From NCBI GenBank assembly GCA_965246935.1, contig CBDFGC010000033.1:56093-120092 (forward strand): a stretch of 64,000 bases of DNA, given 5' to 3'. The notes beneath the pieces are model-generated. The model did no database searches. It was not told the DNA's origin and saw only the letters and a list, made by a program, of their open reading frames with translations. The position numbers and the translations under genes are program-made. This DNA is from JAZKFT01 sp965246935. GTDB lineage: Bacteria; Bacteroidota; Bacteroidia; Chitinophagales; Chitinophagaceae. Of this stretch, positions 28,140-37,361 are shown piece after piece (position 1 is the stretch's first letter; every line of letters begins with the position of its first letter).

Positions 28140-30399
28140 ATGAAAATATATCATTATTTTGTATAGGTTTATGTTGTTAATCTTACTCATCACTCGGGTG
28201 TTTAATGAGGTTACATATTCCGCCGGTACTGCCCACCCACTTCATATAAAGCATGGGTAATCTGGCCGAGGCTGCAATGCTTCACCGTTTCCATTAATTC
28301 GGCAAATAAATTACCACCGGCCGTAGCTGTTTGTTGCAATTGTTGCAGCATGGCATCACTATCCTTTTTGTTTCGTTCCTGAAAGGCTTTCAGGGTTTCT
28401 ATCTGTAAATCTTTTTCTGCGGTCGTGCTGCGGATTACTTCTTTTACCGATATGGTAGGGCTGCCCTTTTTGCTCAGGAATGTGTTGACACCAATTAACG
28501 GCAGTTCGCCGGTGTGCTTCTGCATTTCGTAGTGCATACTTTCTTCCTGAATTTTATTTCGCTGGTACATGCGTTCCATGGCACCCAGCACACCACCCCG
28601 TTCGGTAAGGCGGTCGAATTCAGTAAGCACGGCTTCCTCCACCAGGTTGGTCAGTTCTTCTATGATAAAAGATCCTTGTATGAAATTTTCTGTTTTGGTG
28701 CTGCCGGCTTCTTTATTAATAATTAGCTGAATAGCCATGGCCCGGCGAACGCTTTCTTCGGTAGGGGTAGTAATTGCTTCATCATAAGCATTGGTGTGCA
28801 GGCTGTTGCAATTATCGTAAATAGCATACAGGGCCTGTAGTGTAGTGCGGATGTCGTTAAAATCAATTTCCTGTGCATGCAGGCTGCGGCCGCTGGTTTG
28901 TATATGATACTTTAATTTCTGGCTGCGGCTGTCGCCATTGTATTTATGCTTGATGGCTTTGGCCCAGATGCGGCGGGCCACCCGGCCAATGACGCTGTAT
29001 TCCGCATCCATTCCATTGCTGAAAAAGAAAGAAAGATTAGGGTGCAAAATCATCTATTTGCATGCCCCGGCTCAAGTAATATTCCACATAGGTAAAAGCG
29101 TTTGCCAATGTAAAGGCAAGCTGCGTAACCGGGTTGGCGCCGGCCTCTGCAATATGATAACCGCTAATGCTAACACTGTAAAAATTCCGCACCTTTTCAT
29201 CAATAAAATACTGCTGCACATCGCCCATTAATTTCAGTGCAAATTCAGTAGAGAAGATGCAGGTGTTTTGTGCCTGGTCTTCTTTTAAAATATCGGCCTG
29301 CACAGTGCCACGTACATTTTGCAGGGCATGGGCTTTTATTTTCTGATAAATCGCTGCCGGTAATACTTCATCGCCGCTAATGCCCAGCAACCGCAGGCCC
29401 AGGCCATTGTTTCCCTGCGGCAACATGCCAATCAATTCACCCTTTTGCGGCAATACAGAAGTGCCATCTACGCCGGTATAACGGGGCAATGCTGACGGGT
29501 TGTATTTGTCTTCGATAATGCGGTTGACTTCTTCCCGTAAACTATTTTCCAAAATGTACTTTTCGCATTGCTGGTCAATCGCAGCATTCAGGAAAAATGC
29601 AAGAATCATGGGCGCCGGGCCGTTAATCGTCATGCTGACCGATGTTTTGGGATCGCACAAATCGAAACCACTGTATAATTTTTTTGCGTCATCTATTGTA
29701 GCAATGCTTACGCCGCTGTTACCTACTTTGCCGTAGATGTCGGGCCGCACGGCGGGGTCTTCGCCATAGAGGGTTACACTGTCAAACGCAGTAGATAACC
29801 GAATAGCCGGCTGACCCTGGCTTACATAATGAAAGCGGCGGTTGGTACGCTCCGGCCCGCCTTCGCCGGCAAACATACGGGTAGGGTCTTCGCCCTCTCT
29901 TTTCAAGCGGGAAAACCCCGGCCGTATAGGGAAACTTTCCGGGAAAATTTTCCTGCACCCGCCACCACAGAATATCACCCCAGTCACTGAACCGGGGTAC
30001 CGCAATTTTCGGGATTTTTGTATGGCTGAGGCTTTCGGTAAACAGGGGCTGCCGGATGATCTTTCCCCGTACATCATATTCAAAAAATTCTTTACAATAC
30101 CGGGCCTTGGTTTCAGGCCACTCATCAACTAATTTTTTGCAAACGGGAAATAATTGCCTGTTTAGTTTCTCTATTTCGCCTTCTAAATAACCAATTGCTA
30201 TTTCTGCTCCGGTTTCTATTTCAACTGATGATTTATTTTTAGTAAAGTTTTCCTGTAATTGTGCTACAGCACCATGTAGTTTATACAATTTGGAAGCTAC
30301 TGCTGCCTGTTCTTTCGATAGCTGGTTATAGTTGCCGCACTTCATGGGTGATCTCACTTAAATAACGGACACGGGAGGGTGGCATAACGGAAGGAGGAG

Positions 30400-30532
30400 C
30401 CCCCACTAAATCTCCCCCAACGGGGGAGACTTTAGAACCGTAAGCATCCGGCTTTTGCTTATCCTTTGTAGTCGTTTCCTCATGTTTATCTTCCAAGTTT
30501 CCCTCCCCCGTTGGGGGAGGATAGGTGGGGGC
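30400..30532. repeat. inverted-repeat element inside icmF
   Basis: GCCCCCAC plus TCCCCCAACGGGGGAG at 30400-30429 recurs inverted at 30503-30532, with only a six-base segment differing between the arms. About 70 bases lie between. It is read through in frame in the mutase linker as a Pro/Gly-rich insert (PTYPPPTGEGN to VGGDLVGAPPSV). Confidence 0.75.
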
Positions 30533-31154
30533 CTTTATCCTTTCTATCAGTAAAGTGAAAAGGTGGTTAATGCCTGCATCATTGAACTGTGAGGCAATGC
30601 TGCTGACGACAGGTAAATCTTCGTCTTTTGCCGTCCATAAACCATGGTTGCGGCGGTACTGTTTTTTTACATCTGCCAGGGCATCCAGCCCTCCGGCTTT
30701 GTCGGCCTTGTTTACACAGATTACATCGGCATAATCCAGCATGTTTATTTTTTCCAACTGGCTGGCAGCGCCATATTCCGGAGTCATTACGTACAGGCTT
30801 ACATCACAATTTTCTACAATGCTTACATCACTTTGCCCGGTGCCGGCGCTTTCTAAAATAATAAGGCTGAACCCGGCTTTTTTACAAATAGCAATGGCCG
30901 CAGCAGCGGCACCACTCATGGCACTGTTATCTTCCCGGGTGGCCAGGCTACGCATATACGCCCGGGGACTACTGATGGCATTCATGCGGATGCGGTCGCC
31001 CAATAATGCACCACCGGTTTTTTTGCGGGAGGGATCTACGGAAATAATGGCGACGGTTTCCTGTGGGTAGTTGTGCAGAAAGCGGCGTACCAGTTCGTCA
31101 GTTACGGATGATTTGCCTGCGCCGCCGGTGCCCGTAATGCCGAGGACAGGGGCC

Positions 31155-31575
31155 TCCTCTAACTCCCTCCAAAGGAGGGGCTCAGGACCGGGCTGGGCAG
31201 CTTCGGTATTATGAATGGTTAGTATTCGATGTTAGCTGCGACGATTGATTTATTAGATGGCTCAACATATTTGTTCGTGACTCTGCATTAAGGATTGTTC
31301 TCCTTTGGAGGGGTTTGGCAGAAGTCGAAAAGGCTTGAGATGGAGGCATTCTCAGCTTCGCAGTTATTGCTTTTGCGATACTGATAATATCCTTCCACTT
31401 ACCTAAAGCAAAAGCCTCCCCAACCCCTCCAAAGGAGGGGCTCAGATCCGGGCTTCCGAAGCTTCGCTATTATGAATGGTTGTATTTGAAGTTGGATCAG
31501 TTTGATTAATGATCTGTTTACTATTCGTTTGAGCTTCTGCAGCACAGGAGCCCCTCCTTTGGAAGGGTTGGGGAG
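31155..31575. repeat. array of CTCCAAAGGAGGGG modules in the icmF inter-domain linker
   Basis: CCTCCAAAGGAGGGGCTCAG occurs at about 31167-31186 and 31427-31446, each followed by a related module containing TTATGAATGGTT (31209 and 31470). Inverted partial copies occur at about 31300-31316 and 31550-31575. The array replaces the linker between the B12 and GTPase domains and introduces stops. Confidence 0.7.
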
Positions 31576-31992
31576 GCTTTTGTCAGCACATCTTCAATCA
31601 TGCCTTCCAAACCCATCTGACGACCATCGTCGGGGCTGTAAATACGGGCAATTCCATAGGCGGTGCAATTCTTCTATTTCCTCCGGTAAAATGGTGCCGC
31701 CGCCACCGCCGAATATTTTGATGTGGCTACAATCATTTTCGTCCAGCAGGTCTTTCATGTACTTAAAAAACTCGACGTGGCCGCCCTGGTAACTGGTAAG
31801 GGCAATCGCATGGGCATCTTCTTCTATGGCACATTCCACTATTTCGAGTACGCTGCGGTTGTGGCCCAGGTGAATGATTTCGGCGCCTTTGGATTGTAGT
31901 ATGCGGCGCATAATATTAATGGCGGCATCGTGGCCGTCGAATAAGGCAGCAGCAGTTACAATTCGTATCTTTTGAGAGGTAATTTCCGGCAT

Positions 31993-32493
31993 GGCGAGCT
32001 TTAAACTGAAAGGCAGCAAAAATAAGATAATCGGGTGGGGTTAGTTACGGAATGAAAGCAGGGTGCAGTTTTGCTTTCGATGGTACAACGGAGTCTGGCT
32101 GCACTGCTTTGTACACAGAAGATATACAGCACTATCAGATAATAAACAACTTACCGGCTATTGTAAATCCATTTATCGGATTCACTTCTACTTAATTGGT
32201 ACCACCATTTAAAACTGATAGGACAAAGGCTTTTCAAAGAATATAAACGAATGCTGTATTTACGTGAGGGATAGAGCAGTCCGCGGCGGATTAGGGGACA
32301 CGCCCTAATCTGTTTGTATGTATTCAGCATTTTACCAAGAGCAAACCAAGTAGCCTATTAGCTTAATTTCAAAATTAAGGTCGGCATCGCTTGGTCTTTC
32401 ATACAGGTGTATCAACGAAATCAGCGATGCCGACCTTAGCATCATTTGTATTCCATTTGCATATTGTCATATTTGCACATTAGCATATTGGTT
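31993..32493. other. 500-bp gap without a gene
   Basis: Upstream region of the broken icmF gene and downstream of dusB. It contains a GATTAGGG/CCCTAATC hairpin near 32289-32310 and the GGTCGGCATCGC hairpin at 32376-32438. No ORF with family features was seen. Confidence 0.5.
32376..32438. repeat. GGCATCGC hairpin, third family member
   Basis: TAAGGTCGGCATCGCT (32376-32391) is exactly complementary to AGCGATGCCGACCTTA (32423-32438), giving a 16-bp stem with a 31-nt loop. The core GGCATCGCT is shared with the hairpins at 17277 and 17375. It may terminate dusB, which is read toward it. Confidence 0.7.
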
Positions 32494-33702
32494 TTATACC
32501 GGGCATTTTTCATGGTAATTAATCAGCTCGATAGGGAAATGCTCTACTTCGTATCCATCATATTTCAGTTCAATTTCGTCCAGCACGGCTTCTATTTCTT
32601 CAGCGGTTTTTAGGGTTACCAGGCGGTTGCGGTAGTCTTTAATGCCGGGCAGGCCCTTGAGATAATTGCTGTAGTGACGGCGCATTTCGAAAATACCCAC
32701 CACCGGGCCTTTCCAGCTAAGACTGTGTCGCAGGTGCTTTTTGCAAACCTCTACCCGTTCCGGCACGGTGGGCGGGGCCAGCAGTTCGCCGGTGTGCAGG
32801 TAGTGTTTTATTTCCCGGAAAATCCACGGGTAGCCAATAGCAGCCCGGCCAATCATGATGCCATCAATGCCGTAGCGGTTCTTGTATTCCAGTGCTTTTT
32901 GGGGGCTGTCAATATCGCCATTGCCGAATATAGGGATGTGGATGCGGGGATTGTTTTTTACTTTTTCAATCAGCGTCCAGTCGGCTACGCCCTTATACAT
33001 CTGGCAGCGGGTACGGCCATGTATGGCCAATGCCTGTATGCCCACATCCTGCAGGCGTTCAGCTACTTCTTCAATATTCTTCGTATCGTCGTCCCAGCCC
33101 AGGCGGGTTTTTACCGTTACCGGAATTTTTACGGCATCTACTACGGCTTTCGTGAGGCGAATCATCAACGGCACATCTTTCAGTACACCGGCGCCGGCGC
33201 CCCGGCAGGCTACTTTTTTTACCGGGCAGCCAAAATTAATATCCAGCAGATCGGGGTTAGTAACTTCGGCAATTTTGGCGGCCATGCTCAGGCTTTCCTC
33301 ATCGCCCCCAAATATCTGGATGCCCACAGGCCGCTCTTCCTCAAAAATATCCAGCTTGCGGCGGCTTTTAATGGCATCCCGTATCAGGCCTTCACTGCTG
33401 ATGAATTCCGTGTACATGAGGTCGGCGCCGGCATCCTTGCATACCAGCCGGAAGGGCGGGTCGCTCACATCTTCCATGGGTGCCAGAAGCAGTGGGAATT
33501 CGGGAAGAGAAAGGTGCCGAAGAAGATTGTTCCCACTCCACCTCACCCCCGTCCTCCCGACTGCGGCAGTACGGGACAGGCTCTCTCCAGCCTCATCCGC
33601 CTTCGGCACCTTCTCCAAAAGGAGAAGGGAATTAGATGCAATTGTGTTTGAGAAGGGTGCCTCTGCGTGGATTTCCTTCCTATTTTCAATTAATCCGTTC
33701 AT
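32494..33702 (-). CDS. dusB: tRNA-dihydrouridine synthase B, with repeat-derived N-terminus
   Basis: The core (from about residue 66, LPEFPLLLAPMEDVSDPPFR) is a complete DusB: FMN-binding TIM barrel, catalytic Cys in KKVACRGAGAGVLKD, RLGWDDD, ALAIHGRTRCQMYKG, GNGDIDSPQ and GIMIGRAAIGYPWIF. It reduces uridines in the tRNA D-loop. The frame opens with MNGLIENRKEIHAEAP and then runs through a translated intergenic repeat (residues about 24-57, LLLLEKVPKADEAGE) before the native part. An in-frame GTG near residue 53 is an alternative start that would avoid most of the insert. The 402-residue length exceeds the usual 330-350 because of this. Confidence 0.92.
   Translation of the reverse strand: MNGLIENRKEIHAEAPFSNTIASNSLLLLEKVPKADEAGESLSRTAAVGRTGVRWSGNNLLRHLSLPEFPLLLAPMEDVSDPPFRLVCKDAGADLMYTEFISSEGLIRDAIKSRRKLDIFEEERPVGIQIFGGDEESLSMAAKIAEVTNPDLLDINFGCPVKKVACRGAGAGVLKDVPLMIRLTKAVVDAVKIPVTVKTRLGWDDDTKNIEEVAERLQDVGIQALAIHGRTRCQMYKGVADWTLIEKVKNNPRIHIPIFGNGDIDSPQKALEYKNRYGIDGIMIGRAAIGYPWIFREIKHYLHTGELLAPPTVPERVEVCKKHLRHSLSWKGPVVGIFEMRRHYSNYLKGLPGIKDYRNRLVTLKTAEEIEAVLDEIELKYDGYEVEHFPIELINYHEKCPV
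33533..33629. repeat. interspersed repeat translated into the DusB N-terminus
   Basis: About 97 bases with C-rich and G-rich palindromic ends: TTCTCC/GGAGAA around AAAA at 33611-33626, and CACTCCACCTCACCCCCGTC at the other end. It is similar in style to other repeats at 20996 and 30400. It is open in the dusB frame. Confidence 0.6.
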
Positions 33703-33886
33703 TTCTTTGTAGTGATTACATTTTTAGGGTAGTCAGCCAGTTGAAAACTTGTATTTGCTGCCATTTGCCTTCTACCCGCTGTTTTCTGTTTTTTCTTGCA
33801 GCCGGCTGCTGGCAGCTGGCTGCTGACTGCCGACTAATTTACCTTTTCTTTGCAGGCACAAAAATAACGCAAATCACTTTTTTATA

Positions 33887-34840
33887 ATGAAAGAGGCATA
33901 CAATAAGGGAATTAGTAAATGGGGGCAGTTTGGAATATTGATTGGATTGATAGGGGGATGCCTGATCGTAGGAAGTATTGTCAGCTTTATTCTTTGGAAA
34001 ATAATGACTCATGGCTCCATCGCTACAATGGAAAAAGATATGCTGAAACCACAAAATCTGAACGCTGTTTTGGTACTTCAAACCGTATCTACGTTACTCA
34101 TCTTTTTTCTGCCAGCCGTATTATTTGCATTTATCTGCTACCGCAGGGGCTGGACGTACTTAGGATTTGACGGTACAATAAATAACCGGCAATTGCTGAG
34201 CGTACTGTTAATAGCTATTTGCGTTTTGCCGGTAATAGGCGGCCTTGGCGAACTGAACAAAGCCATACCATTGCCGCCCAACTTGAAGCTACGGTTCGAT
34301 AATGCGGAAAAATCGTATGCTGAATCTGTGAGCCAGATAGCGCAGGTAAAAACATGGGGCCAGTACTTTACTTCTTTATTTATCATAGCGGTTATGCCGG
34401 CTATTATTGAGGAAACATTATTCCGGGGTGCGCTGCAAAATTTACTGATCCGCTGGTTTAAAGGTCCCTGGATAGCAATTATGATTACTTCGGTTTTATT
34501 CAGCGCTGTTCATCTGAGCTGGTATAATTTTATACCTCGCTTTGCGCTTGGCGTAGTGCTGGGTATGCTGTTTTACTACGGGCAAAGCATCTGGCTGAAC
34601 ATACTTGCGCATTTTATGAACAATGCGATTATTGTAACCCAACTTTTTATACTTACGCGGCAAGGGCAAAAAATAGATGTAAGTGCCGATGACCATTTTC
34701 CGCTTTGGGTAGCCGGTATCGGGTTGGTGCTGGTGGCTGCCTTACTCACCTGGTTTATCCGCAGCAGCCCAAAGCCGCAACCATTACAACCCGAAATTGT
34801 TTTTGACAAGCATAACCCTTTTGCCAACGATGTGGAATAA
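33887..34840 (+). CDS. CPBP-family intramembrane protease
   Basis: 317 residues with about eight membrane segments. Family motifs: EETLFRGAL (Glu-Glu and Arg) near residue 180, SAVHLSWYNF (His) near 208 and LAHFMNNA near 243. The C-terminus is a short soluble, Pro-rich tail. It is probably a glutamate-dependent intramembrane protease or a scaffold of that fold; no substrate is evident. Its stop overlaps the start of the DUF2007 gene by 11 bases, indicating translational coupling. It heads a same-strand group with the phospholipid genes cdsA and psd. Confidence 0.88.
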   Translation: MKEAYNKGISKWGQFGILIGLIGGCLIVGSIVSFILWKIMTHGSIATMEKDMLKPQNLNAVLVLQTVSTLLIFFLPAVLFAFICYRRGWTYLGFDGTINNRQLLSVLLIAICVLPVIGGLGELNKAIPLPPNLKLRFDNAEKSYAESVSQIAQVKTWGQYFTSLFIIAVMPAIIEETLFRGALQNLLIRWFKGPWIAIMITSVLFSAVHLSWYNFIPRFALGVVLGMLFYYGQSIWLNILAHFMNNAIIVTQLFILTRQGQKIDVSADDHFPLWVAGIGLVLVAALLTWFIRSSPKPQPLQPEIVFDKHNPFANDVE

Positions 34841-35096
34841 ATTACTAAAACCCTTCCGGCCTGTAAAAACGGCTTTAATAGAAAAAAAGGCGTACCAGTG
34901 GAGCCTGCTTTGCGTAACCCGGCAATATGTGGAAGCGGCACTGGTAGAAGGAAAACTACAGGAAAACGGAATACCCGTGCAAGTACTAAACAAGCAGGAC
35001 AGCATGTACCTGGTGTTCGGCGAAATTGAGCTGTATGTACCGGTACATTTGCGGGAGCTGGCCGTAGCCGTAATGAATGATGCGTTGAAAAACTGA
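34830..35096 (+). CDS. DUF2007-type small protein
   Basis: 88 residues from the ATG at 34830, which overlaps the upstream stop. The core WSLLCVTRQYVEAALVEGKLQENGIPVQVLNKQD followed by a beta segment GEIELYVPVHLRELA matches the DUF2007 putative signal-transducing fold, an alpha-beta sandwich resembling ferredoxin-like domains. No enzyme activity is known for the family. An upstream in-frame TTG at 34797 would overlap the CPBP gene further and is less likely. Coupling to a CPBP protease is a pattern I recall in this phylum, but I cannot cite a function. Confidence 0.75.
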   Translation: MWNKLLKPFRPVKTALIEKKAYQWSLLCVTRQYVEAALVEGKLQENGIPVQVLNKQDSMYLVFGEIELYVPVHLRELAVAVMNDALKN

Positions 35097-35286
35097 TGGT
35101 CGTGAATGGTCAATGGTGAATGATGGCTGCGATTCCGGCATTCGTTAGTTAGTCATCACAGGTAGCATTATTTGAAGTGATTTTTATGGGCCATAGGCAA
35201 GTGCTACTATGAAACTTTAGTGGCGTTAGCACCGTTGAAAAGTTGTGCTGCTATGAAACTATTGGGGCATTTATTTCCCCCCCGGA

Positions 35287-35449
35287 CCCAGGGTTAAAAC
35301 CCTGGGCTACAATATGAATCGTGCCTACGGTTCCAGGGATTGAAATCCCTGGCTACAATATGAATCGTGCCTACGGCACTTTATGTTATCTTTCCACTCA
35401 ATGCCTCGTAGAGGCGGCCCATTTTGTAGCAACGGGTTTCAACCCGTTG
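35287..35449. repeat. cluster of three hairpins with a 26-bp direct repeat
   Basis: Perfect hairpins at 35287-35306 (CCCAGGGTT/AACCCTGGG), 35333-35352 (CCAGGGATT/AATCCCTGG) and 35430-35449 (CAACGGGTT/AACCCGTTG), each with a 2-nt loop. The first two are each followed by the same 26 bases starting GGCTACAATATGAATC (35305-35330 and 35351-35376). No gene in the 390-base gap that contains them. Confidence 0.8.
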
Positions 35450-35487
35450 TTTAAATTTGCGGGATGCCTAAACCTTAAACTTCCACC

Positions 35488-36369
35488 TTGCCACTCAATA
35501 AACAAGTATTTCAAACCCGTGCCATCAGCGCTGTGGTATTTGTCATTATTATGCTGGCCGGGCTGCTGTGGAATGTGTGGAGTTTTCTGGTGCTGTTTAC
35601 CATTATTCATTTTGGCTGCTGGCAGGAGTACCTGAACCTGGTTGAGAAAATTTACCGGGTTAGCTTTCACCGCTATTTGCGCTGGGGTATGATGCTGATA
35701 GGCTTTGGACTGATGCTTTCCTTTTGCGGAAAGGCATTCACCATTCATGGATTTGGACTGCGCCAAAATTTATGCTTGCCGTTTTCATTAGCTGGTTTTC
35801 TTTTACTGGTCATCGGCATATTTCAAAAAAACATTTTTAACCTGAAAGCCTTTGGTGCAGCAGCTTTGGGATGGTTATATATTTCTTTATGTTGGGGGAT
35901 GATGTTGGGATTGCGACAGATAGGTAATGCTTATTTTGATAAAGGTCAAGATGATTTAGATATAGGTTTTATATGGCCAATAATTCTTATTAGTTCCATC
36001 TGGATAAACGATACGATGGCCTACATTGTTGGTTCCTTTATTGGCAAAACGCCTTTCTCCAAAATATCACCTAAGAAAACCTGGGAGGGCACGGTAGGTG
36101 GTGCCATTTTGTGTGTGCTTGTTATAACCCTCATTGGCCACTATAGCTTTGATGTAAAAGTGCTACCGCTGATTGTCATTAGTGCTATCGCCGCCATCAT
36201 CGGCACAGCCGGCGATTTACTTGAAAGCAAGCTCAAACGCATGGCCGGTGTGAAAGACAGTGGTGCCATGATGCCCGGCCATGGTGGCTTTATGGATCGG
36301 TTCGACAGCCTGCTGCTGGCTACGCCTTTTGTGTGGCTGTATGTGGAGATGATGATGCATTGGCGATGA
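35488..36369 (+). CDS. cdsA: phosphatidate cytidylyltransferase
   Basis: 293 residues with about eight membrane segments and the complete family signature near the C-terminus: SPKKTWEGTVGG, an Asp-Leu-Leu-Glu-Ser-Lys segment, and GHGGFMDRFDSLLLATP. It makes CDP-diacylglycerol from phosphatidate and CTP at the inner membrane, the branch-point for phosphatidylethanolamine and acidic phospholipids. Phosphatidylserine decarboxylase lies 1 kb downstream in the same direction, consistent with a lipid-synthesis group. No pssA is present in the window. The start ATG at 35488 may extend to an earlier codon, but the repeats upstream argue against it. Confidence 0.93.
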   Translation: MPLNKQVFQTRAISAVVFVIIMLAGLLWNVWSFLVLFTIIHFGCWQEYLNLVEKIYRVSFHRYLRWGMMLIGFGLMLSFCGKAFTIHGFGLRQNLCLPFSLAGFLLLVIGIFQKNIFNLKAFGAAALGWLYISLCWGMMLGLRQIGNAYFDKGQDDLDIGFIWPIILISSIWINDTMAYIVGSFIGKTPFSKISPKKTWEGTVGGAILCVLVITLIGHYSFDVKVLPLIVISAIAAIIGTAGDLLESKLKRMAGVKDSGAMMPGHGGFMDRFDSLLLATPFVWLYVEMMMHWR

Positions 36370-36386
36370 GCATTAATTTTACTTTC

Positions 36387-37061
36387 ATGAAATCCATCTA
36401 CTACCTGGTATTCATTACGGTAATACTTTTAAACAGTTGTGCTAACGACTCGTCATCAGAAAATAAAATAGTAACCACGAATTCAGTAAGGTCAAACATA
36501 CCCGATACGCTTGCTGTTGATAAAAGTATTTTGATTTATAGCTATGATAGCACCTACACAGATAGTACACTTGTTTGCAGACAATGGTTTTTGAAAGATT
36601 CACTGCTGAAAAAGGAAGGTCAATTTTATGATACCCTTCCGGTAACAAGCGAATTTATTGATCATTACATTATTTCAGAAGCAAAAGGAAAAGCTACATA
36701 CGAAACATTTGACTCTTTAATCTGTGAAACCGGCGGACATAGTGCCTGGAATAAATATGTATTTACGTATGACGGTGCGAAAAAACCAGCTTTGATAAAA
36801 CACTACAAAGCATGGTATGAAAATTACGACGATGACGAGCACCCTACTACTAATAGCAAACCTTATTACGAGTTAGCCGAGCAGATTTACTTTACCTACA
36901 GCGCTCATAAAAAAGAACAGGTTACCAAAGATGAAACAGGGAAACTGATTGAGAAAATCACCAGCGTAACAGATCCTCAATCAAGGCTTGCTTTTGAAGA
37001 AGGGTATTACCGGGATGATGACAGGTTTAGAATTTATTATTGGTATAAGGACCAACCTTGA
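36387..37061 (+). CDS. hypothetical lipoprotein
   Basis: About 224 residues from MKSIYYLVFITVILLNSC: a classic lipoprotein signal with the lipid Cys at about position 18. The mature part is acidic and polar, with many Tyr, Asp and Glu (YENYDDDEHPTTN) and a probable all-beta repeat of the type seen in YD/MORN-like Bacteroidota lipoproteins; this is only an impression. An earlier in-frame ATG at 36333 overlaps cdsA and gives no signal peptide, so it was rejected. The gene sits 17 bases after cdsA and before psd. Its place between two lipid enzymes is suggestive but not proof of a shared role. Confidence 0.7.
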   Translation: MKSIYYLVFITVILLNSCANDSSSENKIVTTNSVRSNIPDTLAVDKSILIYSYDSTYTDSTLVCRQWFLKDSLLKKEGQFYDTLPVTSEFIDHYIISEAKGKATYETFDSLICETGGHSAWNKYVFTYDGAKKPALIKHYKAWYENYDDDEHPTTNSKPYYELAEQIYFTYSAHKKEQVTKDETGKLIEKITSVTDPQSRLAFEEGYYRDDDRFRIYYWYKDQP

Positions 37062-37361
37062 TACGTTAAACCCATTACCTTAATGTTGGGTTATCTGTTT
37101 GTTAGCAGGCAGCGCCGAAAAGGTAAGCCTGCATAAAAATTCTGTTGTACTGTGCCTGCACCGAACCCGGCAGATCGGAAACGCAGCAGGTACTCATAGA
37201 AGCACCCCCGTAACAATAACTATCCGGCCACCAGGTATGTAGCCCGGATTGAAATGCCTCTGTGACCACATACATATTGGTGCATTCACTTTTCAATGGG
37301 ATTTAGTTAATGGCAACCCACTTACTTTTGCCAGCCCCTTAACTCGTTATTTATAAATATC
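37062..37361. other. 300-bp intergenic region upstream of psd
   Basis: A minus-strand frame at 37102-37296 codes 64 Cys-rich residues but resembles nothing and has no clear start context, so it is not called. TACTTTTG at 37323-37330 fits the -7 consensus for a promoter of psd. Confidence 0.4.
37323..37330 (+). promoter_or_regulatory. candidate -7 element for psd
   Basis: TACTTTTG fits TAnnTTTG exactly and lies 31 bases before the psd ATG. A TTT-rich patch about 20 bases further upstream could be the -33 part. Confidence 0.4.

Larger units (their letters stand above)
28211..31992 (-). pseudogene. icmF: fused isobutyryl/methylmalonyl-CoA mutase (IcmF-like), frameshifted
   Basis: Reading right to left: a B12-binding domain (FDGHDAAINIM, GGGGTILPEEIEEL), a MeaB-like G domain with GITGTGGAGKSS and NKADKAGG, then the acyl-CoA mutase barrel (GGPERTNRRFHYVSQGQPA, YGEDPAVRPDIYGKVGNSGVS, ending YRRNM). 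This is the IcmF architecture, a cobalamin mutase with its own GTPase chaperone. The frame is broken at four places, each needing loss of one base: about 31661-31663, 30331-30336, 29904-29910 and 29040-29042. Repeat elements at 31155-31575 and 30400-30532 have also expanded the linkers. Protein sequence between lesions is well conserved, so decay is recent or the indels are sequence errors. Confidence 0.85.

Noticed and set aside
35305..35376. Direct 26-bp repeats that might suggest a CRISPR array
   Set aside because: Only two copies 46 bases apart, each attached to a hairpin, with no leader or cas genes. They belong to a hairpin repeat family.
37102..37296. 64-codon minus-strand Cys-rich frame upstream of psd
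   Set aside because: No signal peptide, no recognisable family, and no clear start context. Most likely chance.
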